Below, in pieces: positions 44,168 through 53,504 of a stretch of 64,000 bases of DNA. The translations under genes and the position numbers were made by a program. Each line of letters starts with the position of its first letter. Position 1 is the stretch's first letter. The DNA comes from Bifidobacterium sp. (GTDB taxonomy: Bacteria; Actinomycetota; Actinomycetes; Actinomycetales; Bifidobacteriaceae): the NCBI GenBank assembly GCA_024104275.1, contig JAGGHK010000001.1, positions 558,001-622,000 on the forward strand. Direction: 5' to 3'. A model generated the notes under the pieces. The model was not told the DNA's origin, made no database searches, and was given only the letters and a program-made list of their open reading frames with translations.

Positions 44168-47167
44168 TCACTTCACCTCGATGAAACCGTGTTCGCCCTT
44201 TTCGGCCAGACTCATCGTGTGGTTGACGAACGGGTATTTGCCGGGCTTGTCGATGCGGGTCTCCACGAATCCACCCTGCGCCGGCTCAAGCGGAAGCAAC
44301 TGGGCACCCGCGTTTGGCGACTGGCCACTCACATTGTTTACGCCGCCCGGTGCGACGAGATAGCGTCCCTCACTCCATACGGTATCGAACTGCGTACCAA
44401 CGATATGGAACGAAAGCTGCATGTTCGGACCGGCGTCGAGCACCCAGATACGCACCCGTCCGCCCGCTCGCAACGGCAAGGTGCGCGAATCGTACTGGAA
44501 CGCGCGGCCGTTGAAGGTCATGATGTCCGGCTTCATGGCAGCGACCTTGGTGGAATCAGCCATCGAGCCGTTGGCCCCGAGATAGATTTCCGATCCGATA
44601 AGCACGTACTCGGCGTCCACGGCCGGCAAGTTGTCTGGCTCGATGAGTACGGCACCGTACATGCCGTTGGCGATGTGGTTCGACATCGGGTCGCTGGAGC
44701 AATGGTAGAGCCATATGCCCGCGTGGTCGGCCGTGAAGGTGTAGTCGAGGCTTTTGCCCGGTTCTATGTTGCGCATCATCTCCTGAGGCACGGCGGGCCC
44801 GGCGTGGAAATCGATGGAATGGCTCATGCTGCCGTGGTTGACCAGATGGACGTGGAACGTGTCGCCGACCCGCCCACGCAACACCGGGCCGGGGCTCAGC
44901 GGCTCACCGGTCTTGTCACGCGGATGGGACCGCTCGTCGTAGCCCCACACCGTGCGGGTGACGCCATCCGCCACTTTCTCCTTGCGCTCCTTGATATCAA
45001 AGGTGTAGCGGCGTTCGTGGGTGCCCGGGGCTCCGGCGAATTCGTCACGGGGAACCGTTGCATCAAATGGTGTTGCGGAACGTGCGTAATCCTGCAGTTT
45101 CGCAGCAGCCGGAACGGCCGCGTCTCCTGGCGACGCATCGCCTGATCCTACGGAATTCGAAGCGTTCCCGGAACCTTGGGTCTCCGGTTTCCCACCTATC
45201 GCGTGGACCTTGAGTTCCATGCCCATCTGACGGTGGCCCGCGAGCGCGCACCATGCGACATTGTCTTTGCCGATGGTCCCCACATCCAGCGTGGCCTTCG
45301 CCCCTACCGAGACGTTGCCGGTCTGCTTGCCGTTCGCGAACGTGAGGTTATGCCGCTGGTCACCGGTATTGGTGAACGTCACCACAAGCCTGTTTCCGGC
45401 TGGCAACGATATGGAGGAGGGCACGAACGACATGCCTTTCACGCCTATTTTCGCTGTAGTGGTGTGCCCCGTAGCCGAAACACCGGCAGACAAATCGTCG
45501 CCCGAGGAGGAAGAACCACCGATTTTCGAGGAGGCCGGCATAGTCGCAGACGTCCCGTTGCCATTGCCGGAAACCAGACCGGTATTCAATCTGGACGGCT
45601 TCATCAATGCATACACAGCGAAGAGTGCCAGGGAAACAAAGACGGCCACGCAGAACAACGCCACGGGTCTCAGGGCGCGGACAGAGCTGGAAGACCGCGC
45701 CGAAGTTTCTGCGGACGTAACGATGGAGGGAACCGGGCCATCTTGCCTTGCAGGGTAATTGTCAAGATGATGAGCCCCGCCGGAAACCGTTGAATGCGCC
45801 GATCGATGCCGGCGCTTCATCTCAAGTATCCGACGGCCGAAGACCACAAGGCCCATATCCAGCACCATCATCGTCAGCACCCCGATGACGCTGACCGTAT
45901 CCCCCACTTTCCAAAGGGTTTGCGTTCCCCTGACGGTCCCGGCCAACCGCAACGTCAGGCCGGCCTGGACGATGGCCCAGGAAACCCACAGTACAGGGTG
46001 GAACGGCATCGGCCGGCGCGTCACCGAAGGAATGATGACATCGGCGTGGGCGATGACCATGGTCATGACGAAACCGAGGGCGAGGGCGTGCAGGCCCATA
46101 TCCGTCCAATAGCCACCGGCTTCGATCGGCGCAAAAAGCCAGACGAACGCGGCAACAAGGCCCCATGCATATGCGCTCAATATACAGGTGCCCATGAATC
46201 CTGTAAGCCCCGAGTTGTGCCAGGTACCGAGAGCGACATCATGCTGGAACATATAGGCCATCAGAGCCGCAAGAACCAAGCCAAGCAAAGGATAGCCCAC
46301 TTGGGGCACCAGGCATTGGACGATCAGCGCCGGCACCGTGGCGAGGCAAAGGCCAAGCACCACGTTTTCGACATGCGGCTTGGAGAACATGGCACGGGCC
46401 AGTTCGACCCGCTCGCCGACGATGGTCAGCACCAGGAACATCAGCCACATCGGGGCCAGTATCGTCGCATCGACATTACCCAGCCAGAGCGTCACACCGA
46501 CGAGTCCGACGAACGCGGCAATCAGCTGCATCAGCACTTCCCGTGATGGTTGGCGGCGGTAGAGGGCGGCGTAGATCGCGAAGAGCACGGCCATCGAGGC
46601 GATCCAAAGTGTGCCGGCCACGGTATGGCCGACGTTCGTCAAGTCCGTGGAATGAATCACCGAGGAAACCGCGTTGAAAACCAGCAGCGTCAATGTACCC
46701 AAGCCGCCACACAACGGCGCGGCGAAACACCAATAGGCGTGCCCGTCGCCGCCACCGCGATAAGCCACGGCCCTTTCCAGACTGATGGCCGTGCCCAAAA
46801 ACCCGAACACCATCAGCACGCCATGGTTATCCGGCATCACCGCCGCCGGAAGCGAAGCAGTGACGTTGGCGCGGACCAAGGCCCCGGCAAGTCCAAGCAA
46901 TGCGGCCAACCCGGTAAGCAGAAGCAAGGCGATACGCCCCTTGGGCAATTGCGCAAATCGTCGCACCGAACGCATCGACCCGCTTTCGTGGTGTCCTCCG
47001 GATGCATGTCGAGCCTTAGCGGACATAGGTTTATCGGCACTGTCGAAATCGCTGCCCTGCTTCGCCGAGGGCAGCAGGCCCTTTTCGGCTCCAGCGATCA
47101 TTCCCTTTTCTTGATCGGTTCCTTGCCGCTTCCCAATCGTGGTCTCTCTGTGAAACCGACTCCTCAT
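44168..47167 (-). CDS. NnrS-like membrane domain fused to cupredoxin and copper nitrite reductase (NirK) domains
   Basis: This 999-residue protein has three modules. Residues about 78-448 form 12 membrane segments with His-containing helices (DNHGVLMVFGF, GLHALALGFVMTMVIAHAD) resembling NnrS. A 13th segment follows at 501-522. An extracytoplasmic cupredoxin (about 570-655) has type-1 copper ligands His606, Cys640, His645 and Met648 or Met650. Residues 700-999 are a two-domain NirK: His783, Cys823, His831 and Met836 for type-1 copper, and His788, His822 and His983 for type-2 copper. The catalytic Asp is Asp786. At the usual catalytic His position I read Gln926. The start is uncertain (47167, 47101 or 47026). 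It is divergent from a formate/nitrite channel, so nitrite reduction at the cell surface is the likely role. Confidence 0.85.
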   Translation of the reverse strand: MRSRFHRETTIGKRQGTDQEKGMIAGAEKGLLPSAKQGSDFDSADKPMSAKARHASGGHHESGSMRSVRRFAQLPKGRIALLLLTGLAALLGLAGALVRANVTASLPAAVMPDNHGVLMVFGFLGTAISLERAVAYRGGGDGHAYWCFAAPLCGGLGTLTLLVFNAVSSVIHSTDLTNVGHTVAGTLWIASMAVLFAIYAALYRRQPSREVLMQLIAAFVGLVGVTLWLGNVDATILAPMWLMFLVLTIVGERVELARAMFSKPHVENVVLGLCLATVPALIVQCLVPQVGYPLLGLVLAALMAYMFQHDVALGTWHNSGLTGFMGTCILSAYAWGLVAAFVWLFAPIEAGGYWTDMGLHALALGFVMTMVIAHADVIIPSVTRRPMPFHPVLWVSWAIVQAGLTLRLAGTVRGTQTLWKVGDTVSVIGVLTMMVLDMGLVVFGRRILEMKRRHRSAHSTVSGGAHHLDNYPARQDGPVPSIVTSAETSARSSSSVRALRPVALFCVAVFVSLALFAVYALMKPSRLNTGLVSGNGNGTSATMPASSKIGGSSSSGDDLSAGVSATGHTTTAKIGVKGMSFVPSSISLPAGNRLVVTFTNTGDQRHNLTFANGKQTGNVSVGAKATLDVGTIGKDNVAWCALAGHRQMGMELKVHAIGGKPETQGSGNASNSVGSGDASPGDAAVPAAAKLQDYARSATPFDATVPRDEFAGAPGTHERRYTFDIKERKEKVADGVTRTVWGYDERSHPRDKTGEPLSPGPVLRGRVGDTFHVHLVNHGSMSHSIDFHAGPAVPQEMMRNIEPGKSLDYTFTADHAGIWLYHCSSDPMSNHIANGMYGAVLIEPDNLPAVDAEYVLIGSEIYLGANGSMADSTKVAAMKPDIMTFNGRAFQYDSRTLPLRAGGRVRIWVLDAGPNMQLSFHIVGTQFDTVWSEGRYLVAPGGVNNVSGQSPNAGAQLLPLEPAQGGFVETRIDKPGKYPFVNHTMSLAEKGEHGFIEVK

Positions 47168-47231
47168 TTTTAGCCACCAAACCCTTCATCGACGGACTGA
47201 CTGTCGTAAGACAGGTTGATGGTATGCACAG

Positions 47232-47265
47232 TTTTGAGACTAGTCAATAGTTTTATGTCTCAAAA
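47232..47265. promoter_or_regulatory. Dyad in the divergent NirK/FNT intergenic region
   Basis: TTTTGAGAC (47232-47240) and GTCTCAAAA (47257-47265) are exact 9-bp inverted copies 16 nt apart. The region 47168-47438 is AT-rich and must hold the divergent promoters, so this may be a shared regulator site. It does not look like a known NsrR or FNR site. Confidence 0.5.
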
Positions 47266-47438
47266 AATAATTTTAAAATATTTTAGTATTATCCGTTTGT
47301 ATGTTTTGTCACATTATTCATGTGTTCTAGGTAACAAAATACCGTATTCCATACAAATGGCAAACGTTACAAGCCATAATGAAAGTCAGAGACTTTTACC
47401 TTTCAACCAATAATAAGCAGGAAATACAAGAAAGAACC

Positions 47439-48341
47439 ATGGGCAAATTATCCGAAATCAAAACGACCATTTCCGAATTCGAAGGAACCGAGGACGAAAC
47501 CAAGCCGCTCTTCCCCGGACGCGCGTTCATCTCGACCGTGCTTGACGCGCTTGACAACAAAGAGACCATGACCGGCAAGATGACCGGCCGTTATATCCAG
47601 CGCGCGACGATGGCGGGCATTCTGGTCGGCGTCTTCTTCACCGCGTTCTGGGTGATGATGGGAGCAAGTTCAAAAGGCGGGCCAGGGCTGCTGCTGGCAG
47701 GCAAAGTGCTGGCGGGAACAACGTTCGGCTGGGCATTGGTCCTCATCTACTACACCAATTCCGAACTGTTGACCTCGAACATGATGGTGGTCAGCATCGG
47801 TGCCTATCACAAGCGCATCGGCTGGCTGCAATCGTTGAAACTGTTAGGGTTGTGCTTGCTCGGCAATCTCCTGGGCGCGCTTATCGTGGCCATCATCCTG
47901 CGGTTCTCGACCATCATTTCGGGTGCCAGTTACGACGTCATGCTTACTGCGGCCAATACCAAACTCAATTATCTGAGCTCAATCGGTGGGGTCGGCGACC
48001 TCTTCGTACGCGCAATCTTCTGCAACTTCTGCATCAACATCGCCATGCTCATGGTCTACAACGGCAAGCTCTCCAACGATTTCACCAAGTGCATCATCAT
48101 GGTGGTCGCGGTGCTCGTCTTCACCTTCTGCGGTTTCGAGCACTCCGTGGCCGATTCCGCAATGTTCCTGATCCTCGGCATGTACGGCGCCATCAACGCG
48201 TGGAAGGCGATTCTCGTCATCTTCGTCGCCATTCTCGGCAATCTCGTCGGCGGGGGCATCCTCATCGGCCTCAACTTCGCGACGATGAACGACGAACGCG
48301 GCATCACCACCGACACCGACAATGACTCCGGCAAAGAATAA
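47439..48341 (+). CDS. Formate/nitrite transporter (FocA/NirC family)
   Basis: This 300-residue channel has six hydrophobic segments and the FNT fold. Segments include AGILVGVFFTAFWVMMGA, KVLAGTTFGWALVLIYYTNSELLTSN and VAVLVFTFCGFEHSVADSAM, the last with the central-pore His of the family (FCGFEHSVADS). The start at 47439 has AAGAAAG upstream; a 20-residue upstream extension is rejected. Divergence from the NirK fusion suggests nitrite transport; formate export is the alternative in a bifidobacterium. A terminator follows at 48403. Confidence 0.9.
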   Translation: MGKLSEIKTTISEFEGTEDETKPLFPGRAFISTVLDALDNKETMTGKMTGRYIQRATMAGILVGVFFTAFWVMMGASSKGGPGLLLAGKVLAGTTFGWALVLIYYTNSELLTSNMMVVSIGAYHKRIGWLQSLKLLGLCLLGNLLGALIVAIILRFSTIISGASYDVMLTAANTKLNYLSSIGGVGDLFVRAIFCNFCINIAMLMVYNGKLSNDFTKCIIMVVAVLVFTFCGFEHSVADSAMFLILGMYGAINAWKAILVIFVAILGNLVGGGILIGLNFATMNDERGITTDTDNDSGKE

Positions 48342-48402
48342 GGCAGTTTCAGGCCTCACTCACCATCAGAAAGTGTGATCGGGACCCAAAAAACATTCGA
48401 AT

Positions 48403-48436
48403 AAGGGTGTTCTCACAGAAGTGAGTACGCCCTTTT
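48403..48436 (+). terminator. Intrinsic terminator of the FNT channel gene
   Basis: GGGTGTTCTCAC and GTGAGTACGCCC pair around AGAA (two weak positions), followed by TTTTTATTT. It lies about 60 nt after the stop codon. Confidence 0.85.
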
Positions 48437-48550
48437 TATTTAGCCTCAATGGCAAGCCGAAAAGCAAAAGCGACTTACGTTTTACATTGCCATAGCCACC
48501 CATAGGATTATGGTGGAACATATTTAAAGAGGCATAAAGCAAGGAGCAAC

Positions 48551-49576
48551 ATGCTGGATTTCACCAGTGATTACACGGAAGGCGCCCATCCTGCAATCTT
48601 GAAGCGGATGGCCGAGACCAATATGGAGCAGCTGCCCGGCTACGGTTCCGATAAGTACTGCGATTCCGCCAAAGAGAAGATCCGCCAAGCCTGCGGCTGC
48701 CCGGATGCCGACGCGTGGTTCCTCGTCGGAGGCACGCAGACCAACCAGACCGTCATCGACACCATTACCCCGGCCTACGCGGGTGTCGTTGCTGCGACCA
48801 ACGGACACGTCAACGTCCATGAAGCCGGCGCTGTGGAATACACCGGGCACAAAGTGCTCACGCTTCCGAGCCACGAAGGCAAGATCGACGCGGCCGACCT
48901 CGACCAATACTGCAAGGATTTCTATGCAGACGGCAACTACACCCACATGGTCTTCCCCGGCTGTGTCTACCTCTCGCACCCCAGCGAATATGGCACGATG
49001 TACACCAAGGCGGAACTTACGGCCATCGCCGAAGTCGCCCACAAATACGACATGCCGCTATTCCTCGACGGCGCTCGCCTGGGCTATGGACTGACCGCCG
49101 AGGGCACAGATCTCACACTCGAGGACATCGCCCGCATTACCGACGTCTTCTATATCGGCGGCACCAAAGTCGGTGCCCTATTCGGCGAAGCGGTCGTCTT
49201 CACCAAAAACAACACGCCCAGCCATTTCCTTACGCAAATCAAGCAGCACGGCGCTTTGCTCGCCAAAGGTTGGCTGTTCGGTCTGCAGTTCGACACGCTC
49301 TTTACCGACGGCCTGTATACAAAAATCGCGAAGAACGCGAACGATAAGGCTTCGCAAATCCGGGCCGCGCTTAAGGCCAGGGGCTACCAGCTGGCTTACG
49401 AGAACCCAACCAACCAGATTTTCGTGGTCATGGATCAGCCAACCATCGACCGGCTTTCCCCACAAGTCGCCATGGGCTTCCTCGAGAAATACGACGACAC
49501 CCATTCGATCATGCGCATCTGCACCAGCTGGGCCACCACCCAGGAACACACCGACCAGCTCATCGCGTTGCTGTAG
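48551..49576 (+). CDS. Threonine aldolase-like PLP enzyme
   Basis: This 341-residue fold-type I PLP enzyme matches the beta-eliminating lyase/threonine aldolase family, which splits threonine to glycine and acetaldehyde. The N-terminus LDFTSDYTEGAHPAIL, the PLP Asp-containing LFLDGARLGYGL and the Schiff-base Lys in YIGGTKVGALFG all fit. AAGGAG precedes the ATG at 48551. It is convergent with the glycosyltransferase gene, 5 nt apart, with no visible terminator between. A different beta-lyase specificity remains possible. Confidence 0.88.
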   Translation: MLDFTSDYTEGAHPAILKRMAETNMEQLPGYGSDKYCDSAKEKIRQACGCPDADAWFLVGGTQTNQTVIDTITPAYAGVVAATNGHVNVHEAGAVEYTGHKVLTLPSHEGKIDAADLDQYCKDFYADGNYTHMVFPGCVYLSHPSEYGTMYTKAELTAIAEVAHKYDMPLFLDGARLGYGLTAEGTDLTLEDIARITDVFYIGGTKVGALFGEAVVFTKNNTPSHFLTQIKQHGALLAKGWLFGLQFDTLFTDGLYTKIAKNANDKASQIRAALKARGYQLAYENPTNQIFVVMDQPTIDRLSPQVAMGFLEKYDDTHSIMRICTSWATTQEHTDQLIALL

Positions 49577-49581
49577 CTTAT

Positions 49582-50832
49582 CTACAGCTCTGCTGAGCCA
49601 GTGTGAAAAGCGCCTTTTCGCCGGAGCGATGCCTCAGTAACTGCCTCGCGCTCCATCGCGACGAATTTGCGGACGCACTGCGGTAGAGCGTATTCCTCGC
49701 GTGCCTCCAGCGCATATTTCGGTCCCCATGCCGCCCGCTCCTGAGGATGCTCAATCCACCAGTCGATGCGCCGGGCGAGCGCTTGGGCGTTGCGAGCCGG
49801 GAAAACCGAGGAATCGGTCAGCGCGAACTGGCTGGCTGCCGAGAGTGGCGAATCGGCGATGACCGGCACCAAGCCGGACGCGATGCCTTCCAGAACGCTC
49901 AACGATTCGATGTCCACAATGGAGGGATGAACCAGCAAATCGGCCTGACGCAACAGGTTCGGCATATCATCATTGGCATGGAAACCGATATGCGCCGGCC
50001 GGGGCAACAAGCGCTTGGCAAGCCGACAAAGACGACGTTGCAATGGCCCAGTGCCGCAGATGGTCAGATCGATTTGTGAAGCATGCTTGCTTAACGCGAC
50101 CGCACGAATCAGGGTTTCGTGGTCTTTCTCGTGGGTGAGACGGCCAGAAGCGATGATGCGGAAGGTATTTTCGGCATGGTTGTCATCGCTATTTTCAATA
50201 TTGTCATTGTTGCCATCTTCATTATTCGCTGACGTTTCTGTGGGATGGAACCGGCTTGAATATCCGTTGGAAATGACATGCAGTCTTGCATGATAACCAT
50301 GCGCTCGCAGCTGGCGGGCGATCATTTCGCTCGGGGTATGGATATGACCGATATGATGATAGAGCCAGAAATCGAAGAGATAATAGATCAATGACGGTAG
50401 GCCTGGGACATAGCGCAACGGACCAGCGGAATACGTGACATTCTCGGGTTGCAAGTGAAAACCCGCGGTTACGGGTATCCCCATGGATTTCGCGACGGCG
50501 AGCGCACGCCTGCCGAACTTGAACGGCATATAGATATGCACTACATCGGCGCCCTCGAAGGCCTTGCGGAAAACAGCATCATCGGGCTGCGCAAATTGCA
50601 TCTGCTGCTTGGCCGCAAGCCAAGAAACGAACGGCAAATGGTGAACCTCAACCGGATAATCGGGCGCACCGACGCCGACAAGACGAACGTGATGACCTTG
50701 ATTCTCAAGTTCCCGGGCATACTGCAACGCCGAATTCGAGGTGCCGTTGCCGCGGTTGCCGACCGAATCGACCACCAAAACGATGGTCAGTGGCTTGTCG
50801 GCACCGCCTGCGGCGTTTCGGGAATCGGGCAT
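49582..50832 (-). CDS. GT4-type glycosyltransferase
   Basis: This 416-residue protein has the two Rossmann-like halves of GT-B family 4 enzymes. NRGNGTSNSALQYARELENQG near the N-terminus forms the acceptor-side glycine loop. The nucleotide-sugar site includes IIASGRLTHEKDHETLIRA and HPSIVDIESLSVLEGIASG with the EX7E-like pair. A low-complexity linker rich in Asn and Asp (NNEDGNNDNIENSDDNH) divides the halves. No membrane segment is seen. It probably makes a surface glycolipid or polysaccharide. AGGA lies upstream of the ATG. Confidence 0.87.
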   Translation of the reverse strand: MPDSRNAAGGADKPLTIVLVVDSVGNRGNGTSNSALQYARELENQGHHVRLVGVGAPDYPVEVHHLPFVSWLAAKQQMQFAQPDDAVFRKAFEGADVVHIYMPFKFGRRALAVAKSMGIPVTAGFHLQPENVTYSAGPLRYVPGLPSLIYYLFDFWLYHHIGHIHTPSEMIARQLRAHGYHARLHVISNGYSSRFHPTETSANNEDGNNDNIENSDDNHAENTFRIIASGRLTHEKDHETLIRAVALSKHASQIDLTICGTGPLQRRLCRLAKRLLPRPAHIGFHANDDMPNLLRQADLLVHPSIVDIESLSVLEGIASGLVPVIADSPLSAASQFALTDSSVFPARNAQALARRIDWWIEHPQERAAWGPKYALEAREEYALPQCVRKFVAMEREAVTEASLRRKGAFHTGSAEL

Positions 50833-51064
50833 GGTTCAATCCTAACGCCGTAGTCAAGTTCGCGGCTATCGAAATACAACAAACGGACTTTGTCAGTGCT
50901 AGACGACATTCTGCATGTTCAATTTATCGATTATTCGGTTCGTTTCATCCTACAATCGTCAAAATCTTTGGCACTACTATAACCCGATAGCAAGATTCCC
51001 ACAATTCATCAGTAACTATTAAATGATGAACTCGCTCGGGGTCATCCCATGCGACAATGAAGCC

Positions 51065-52339
51065 ATGAGCGCTGAAACTGCATCATCATCCGTCAACTAT
51101 CTGCTTGGCAACCCCGCCGAATCCCAGCAAACTCGCGTACTGCTGCTCGGTTCCGGCGAACTGGGACGTGAAATCGCCATCGAACTGACACGGCTCGGGG
51201 CCTTCGTCATCGCCGCGGACAGTTACGAGTACGCCCCGGCCATGCAGATTGCGCAGGAAAGCCATGTGCTGGATATGACCGATGCCGCAGCGCTTAACGG
51301 CTTGATTGCAGAAGTCAAGCCTTCCATCATCATTCCGGAAATCGAGGCCATTGCGACCGCCGAATTGGCAAAGGCAGCCTCGAACGGCATGCAGGTCGTG
51401 CCCAGCTCGCGCATCGCCGCAATCTGCATGGACCGCGAAGCTCTGCGAACGCTGATGCACGAAAAGCTTGGTTTGCCGACCACACCATACCGTTTTGCCG
51501 GTTCATTTGAAGAACTCAAAGCTGGAACCCAAGCCGTTGGCTATCCATGCGTGGTCAAACCGGTGATGAGCTCCTCTGGACACGGACAGTCCGTACTGCG
51601 CGGCGACGGCGACCTTGAATCAGCCTGGCAGGAAGCCCAAACCGGACGAAGAGACGTCAAAGAAGGCGGAATTTCAAGGGTTATTGTAGAGGCGTTCGCG
51701 CCCCTTGATTACGAGCTGACCATGCTCACCGTCTCTTCCAGCGCCGGCATCGTGGTCTGCTCCCCCATCGGCCAGCGCCAGGAGGACGGAGATTACCGCG
51801 AATCATGGCAACCAGCCCAGGTCGATTCCAACGTTCTAAAAAAAGCGCAAGAAATCGCCCGTAAAGCGGTCGGTGGACTGGTCGACATCGCCCATGAAAA
51901 CCACGAACGAGGCTGGGGCGTTTTCGGCGTCGAGCTATTCATGTTGAAGAACGGCGAAGTTCTTTTCAACGAGGTCTCCCCTCGCCCCCACGATACAGGT
52001 ATGGTGACGATGATTTCGCAACACCTAAGTGAATTCGCACTGCACGCCAGAGCCGTCCTGGGCATTCCCGTCACCGAAGAAAGCGTTGCGCTAAGCCTTA
52101 AAAACAGCGAAGTCGCAGCCAGCCACGCCATAGTGGTCAGCGGACACGGCCAAGTCACCTTCACCAATATTCCAAAAGCCTTATCGCAACCTGATACCGA
52201 CCTGCGTATCTTCGGCAAGCCCAAGGTAAACGGCCACCGCCGCATGGCCGTCGCGTTGGCGACCAGTCACAACGAGGCCGGAGCACGCAAGAAAGCAGCC
52301 CAGATCGAAGCGGCTCTGGACATCACAGTCACCCAATAA
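51065..52339 (+). CDS. purT: Formate-dependent phosphoribosylglycinamide formyltransferase
   Basis: This 424-residue ATP-grasp enzyme makes formyl-GAR from GAR, formate and ATP. Signature segments are RVLLLGSGELGREIAIELTRLG, IIPEIEAIAT, CVVKPVMSSSGHGQS and EVSPRPHDTGMVTMIS. I choose the ATG at 51065 (MSAETASSS), near the family N-terminus with a weak GAAG; the frame stays open to 51023. It is longer than E. coli PurT (392) mainly through the N-terminal extension and small loops. It opens the plus-strand purine cluster and uses formate, which bifidobacteria also produce. Confidence 0.94.
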   Translation: MSAETASSSVNYLLGNPAESQQTRVLLLGSGELGREIAIELTRLGAFVIAADSYEYAPAMQIAQESHVLDMTDAAALNGLIAEVKPSIIIPEIEAIATAELAKAASNGMQVVPSSRIAAICMDREALRTLMHEKLGLPTTPYRFAGSFEELKAGTQAVGYPCVVKPVMSSSGHGQSVLRGDGDLESAWQEAQTGRRDVKEGGISRVIVEAFAPLDYELTMLTVSSSAGIVVCSPIGQRQEDGDYRESWQPAQVDSNVLKKAQEIARKAVGGLVDIAHENHERGWGVFGVELFMLKNGEVLFNEVSPRPHDTGMVTMISQHLSEFALHARAVLGIPVTEESVALSLKNSEVAASHAIVVSGHGQVTFTNIPKALSQPDTDLRIFGKPKVNGHRRMAVALATSHNEAGARKKAAQIEAALDITVTQ

Positions 52340-52618
52340 CCCATTCATGCACTAAATCTGATGTACCCGTCAAAGGCTTTCCAATAACCTCGATGATCAT
52401 TGCTATTCCGGATACCCAAACGACACGTAACAAAAAATTTACAAAGCGCTTTTTTACTGGAAAAACACGAAATCCTAAAAACCGCTTACATAAATAAAGT
52501 ACAGAATGTCGTATTTTTGTGCGCTCTGAGCGGGGAACTTGTTGGCTTCGATTGGTATATTTCTGTTGTAAGTTCACCTCATTCAATCAATCTCGTTACT
52601 CTACGGGAAGGGCGAATC

Positions 52619-53368
52619 ATGGAGAAACTGGATATGCTCTACAAGGGCAAAGCCAAGAAACTCTATTCAACGGATGACCCGAATGTACTCTGGGTCGAAT
52701 ATATGAATCAGGCCACCGCCGGCGACGGCGCGAAAAAGGCCCAGATTCAAGGAAAAGGAAGTCTCAACAACCGCATCACCACGGTTCTTTTCCGGCTTCT
52801 GGAGGCTGAAGGCGTCAAGACGGATTTCATCCGCCGCGTCAACGAGACCGAACAGCTCAACGAAAAGATCACGATGTTCCCGCTTGAAATCATCATGCGC
52901 AACACCGCCGCCGGTTCCTTCGCCCAACGTTACGGCATCAAGGAAGGCACCGAGCTCAAGCGCCCGATCCTCGAATTCTGCTTCAAATCCGACGAGCTGC
53001 ATGATCCGTTCATCAACGTCGACGGCATCGTGGCCCTTGGCCTGGCAACGGACGAGGAAATGGCCGAAGTCTCGCGGCAGGCCCGTGACATCAACGAAAA
53101 GCTCACGAAGATTTTCCGCGACGTCGACGTGAAACTCGTCGATGTCAAGATCGAGGAAGGCAAGAACAAAGACGGCGACATCGTTCTGGCCGACGAGATC
53201 ACTCCCGATACCTGCAGGCTTTGGGATTTGAAAGACGGTTCCGGCAAAGTCGAGCATCTCGACAAGGACCTTTTCCGCAGAGACCTGGGCGATATCATTC
53301 CCGCCTACGAGGAAATCTACAAACGACTGCTTGATCTGGCCGCCCATCGAGGCGTCAAGGTCGAATGA
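52619..53368 (+). CDS. purC: SAICAR synthetase
   Basis: This 249-residue ligase joins aspartate to CAIR in purine synthesis. It begins with the typical [18 protein letters not shown] and has the ATP-site stretch [20 protein letters not shown] (read here as [14 protein letters not shown]). The end [17 protein letters not shown] also fits ([12 protein letters not shown] here). The ATG at 52619 has GGAAGG upstream; an open extension to 52400 lacks family similarity and a ribosome site. The 279-bp gap before it shows no riboswitch I recognise. It lies 136 nt upstream of purL. Confidence 0.95.
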   Translation: MEKLDMLYKGKAKKLYSTDDPNVLWVEYMNQATAGDGAKKAQIQGKGSLNNRITTVLFRLLEAEGVKTDFIRRVNETEQLNEKITMFPLEIIMRNTAAGSFAQRYGIKEGTELKRPILEFCFKSDELHDPFINVDGIVALGLATDEEMAEVSRQARDINEKLTKIFRDVDVKLVDVKIEEGKNKDGDIVLADEITPDTCRLWDLKDGSGKVEHLDKDLFRRDLGDIIPAYEEIYKRLLDLAAHRGVKVE

Positions 53369-53504
53369 CATATCGCTCGCATACCGTAATCGTTGGTATG
53401 CGAGCGATTTTTGGTTATTGCGCAATGCGCCGTTTCCAAACTATTTTTCCATTTCCTGTTCCATTACCTCCAATTACTTGACTCAGCTACGCTAAGGAAC
53501 ATCA

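Noticed and set aside
52340-52618. Leader before purC examined for a purine riboswitch
   Set aside because: I could not find the conserved loops or the three-way junction pattern of a purine or guanidine-type switch.
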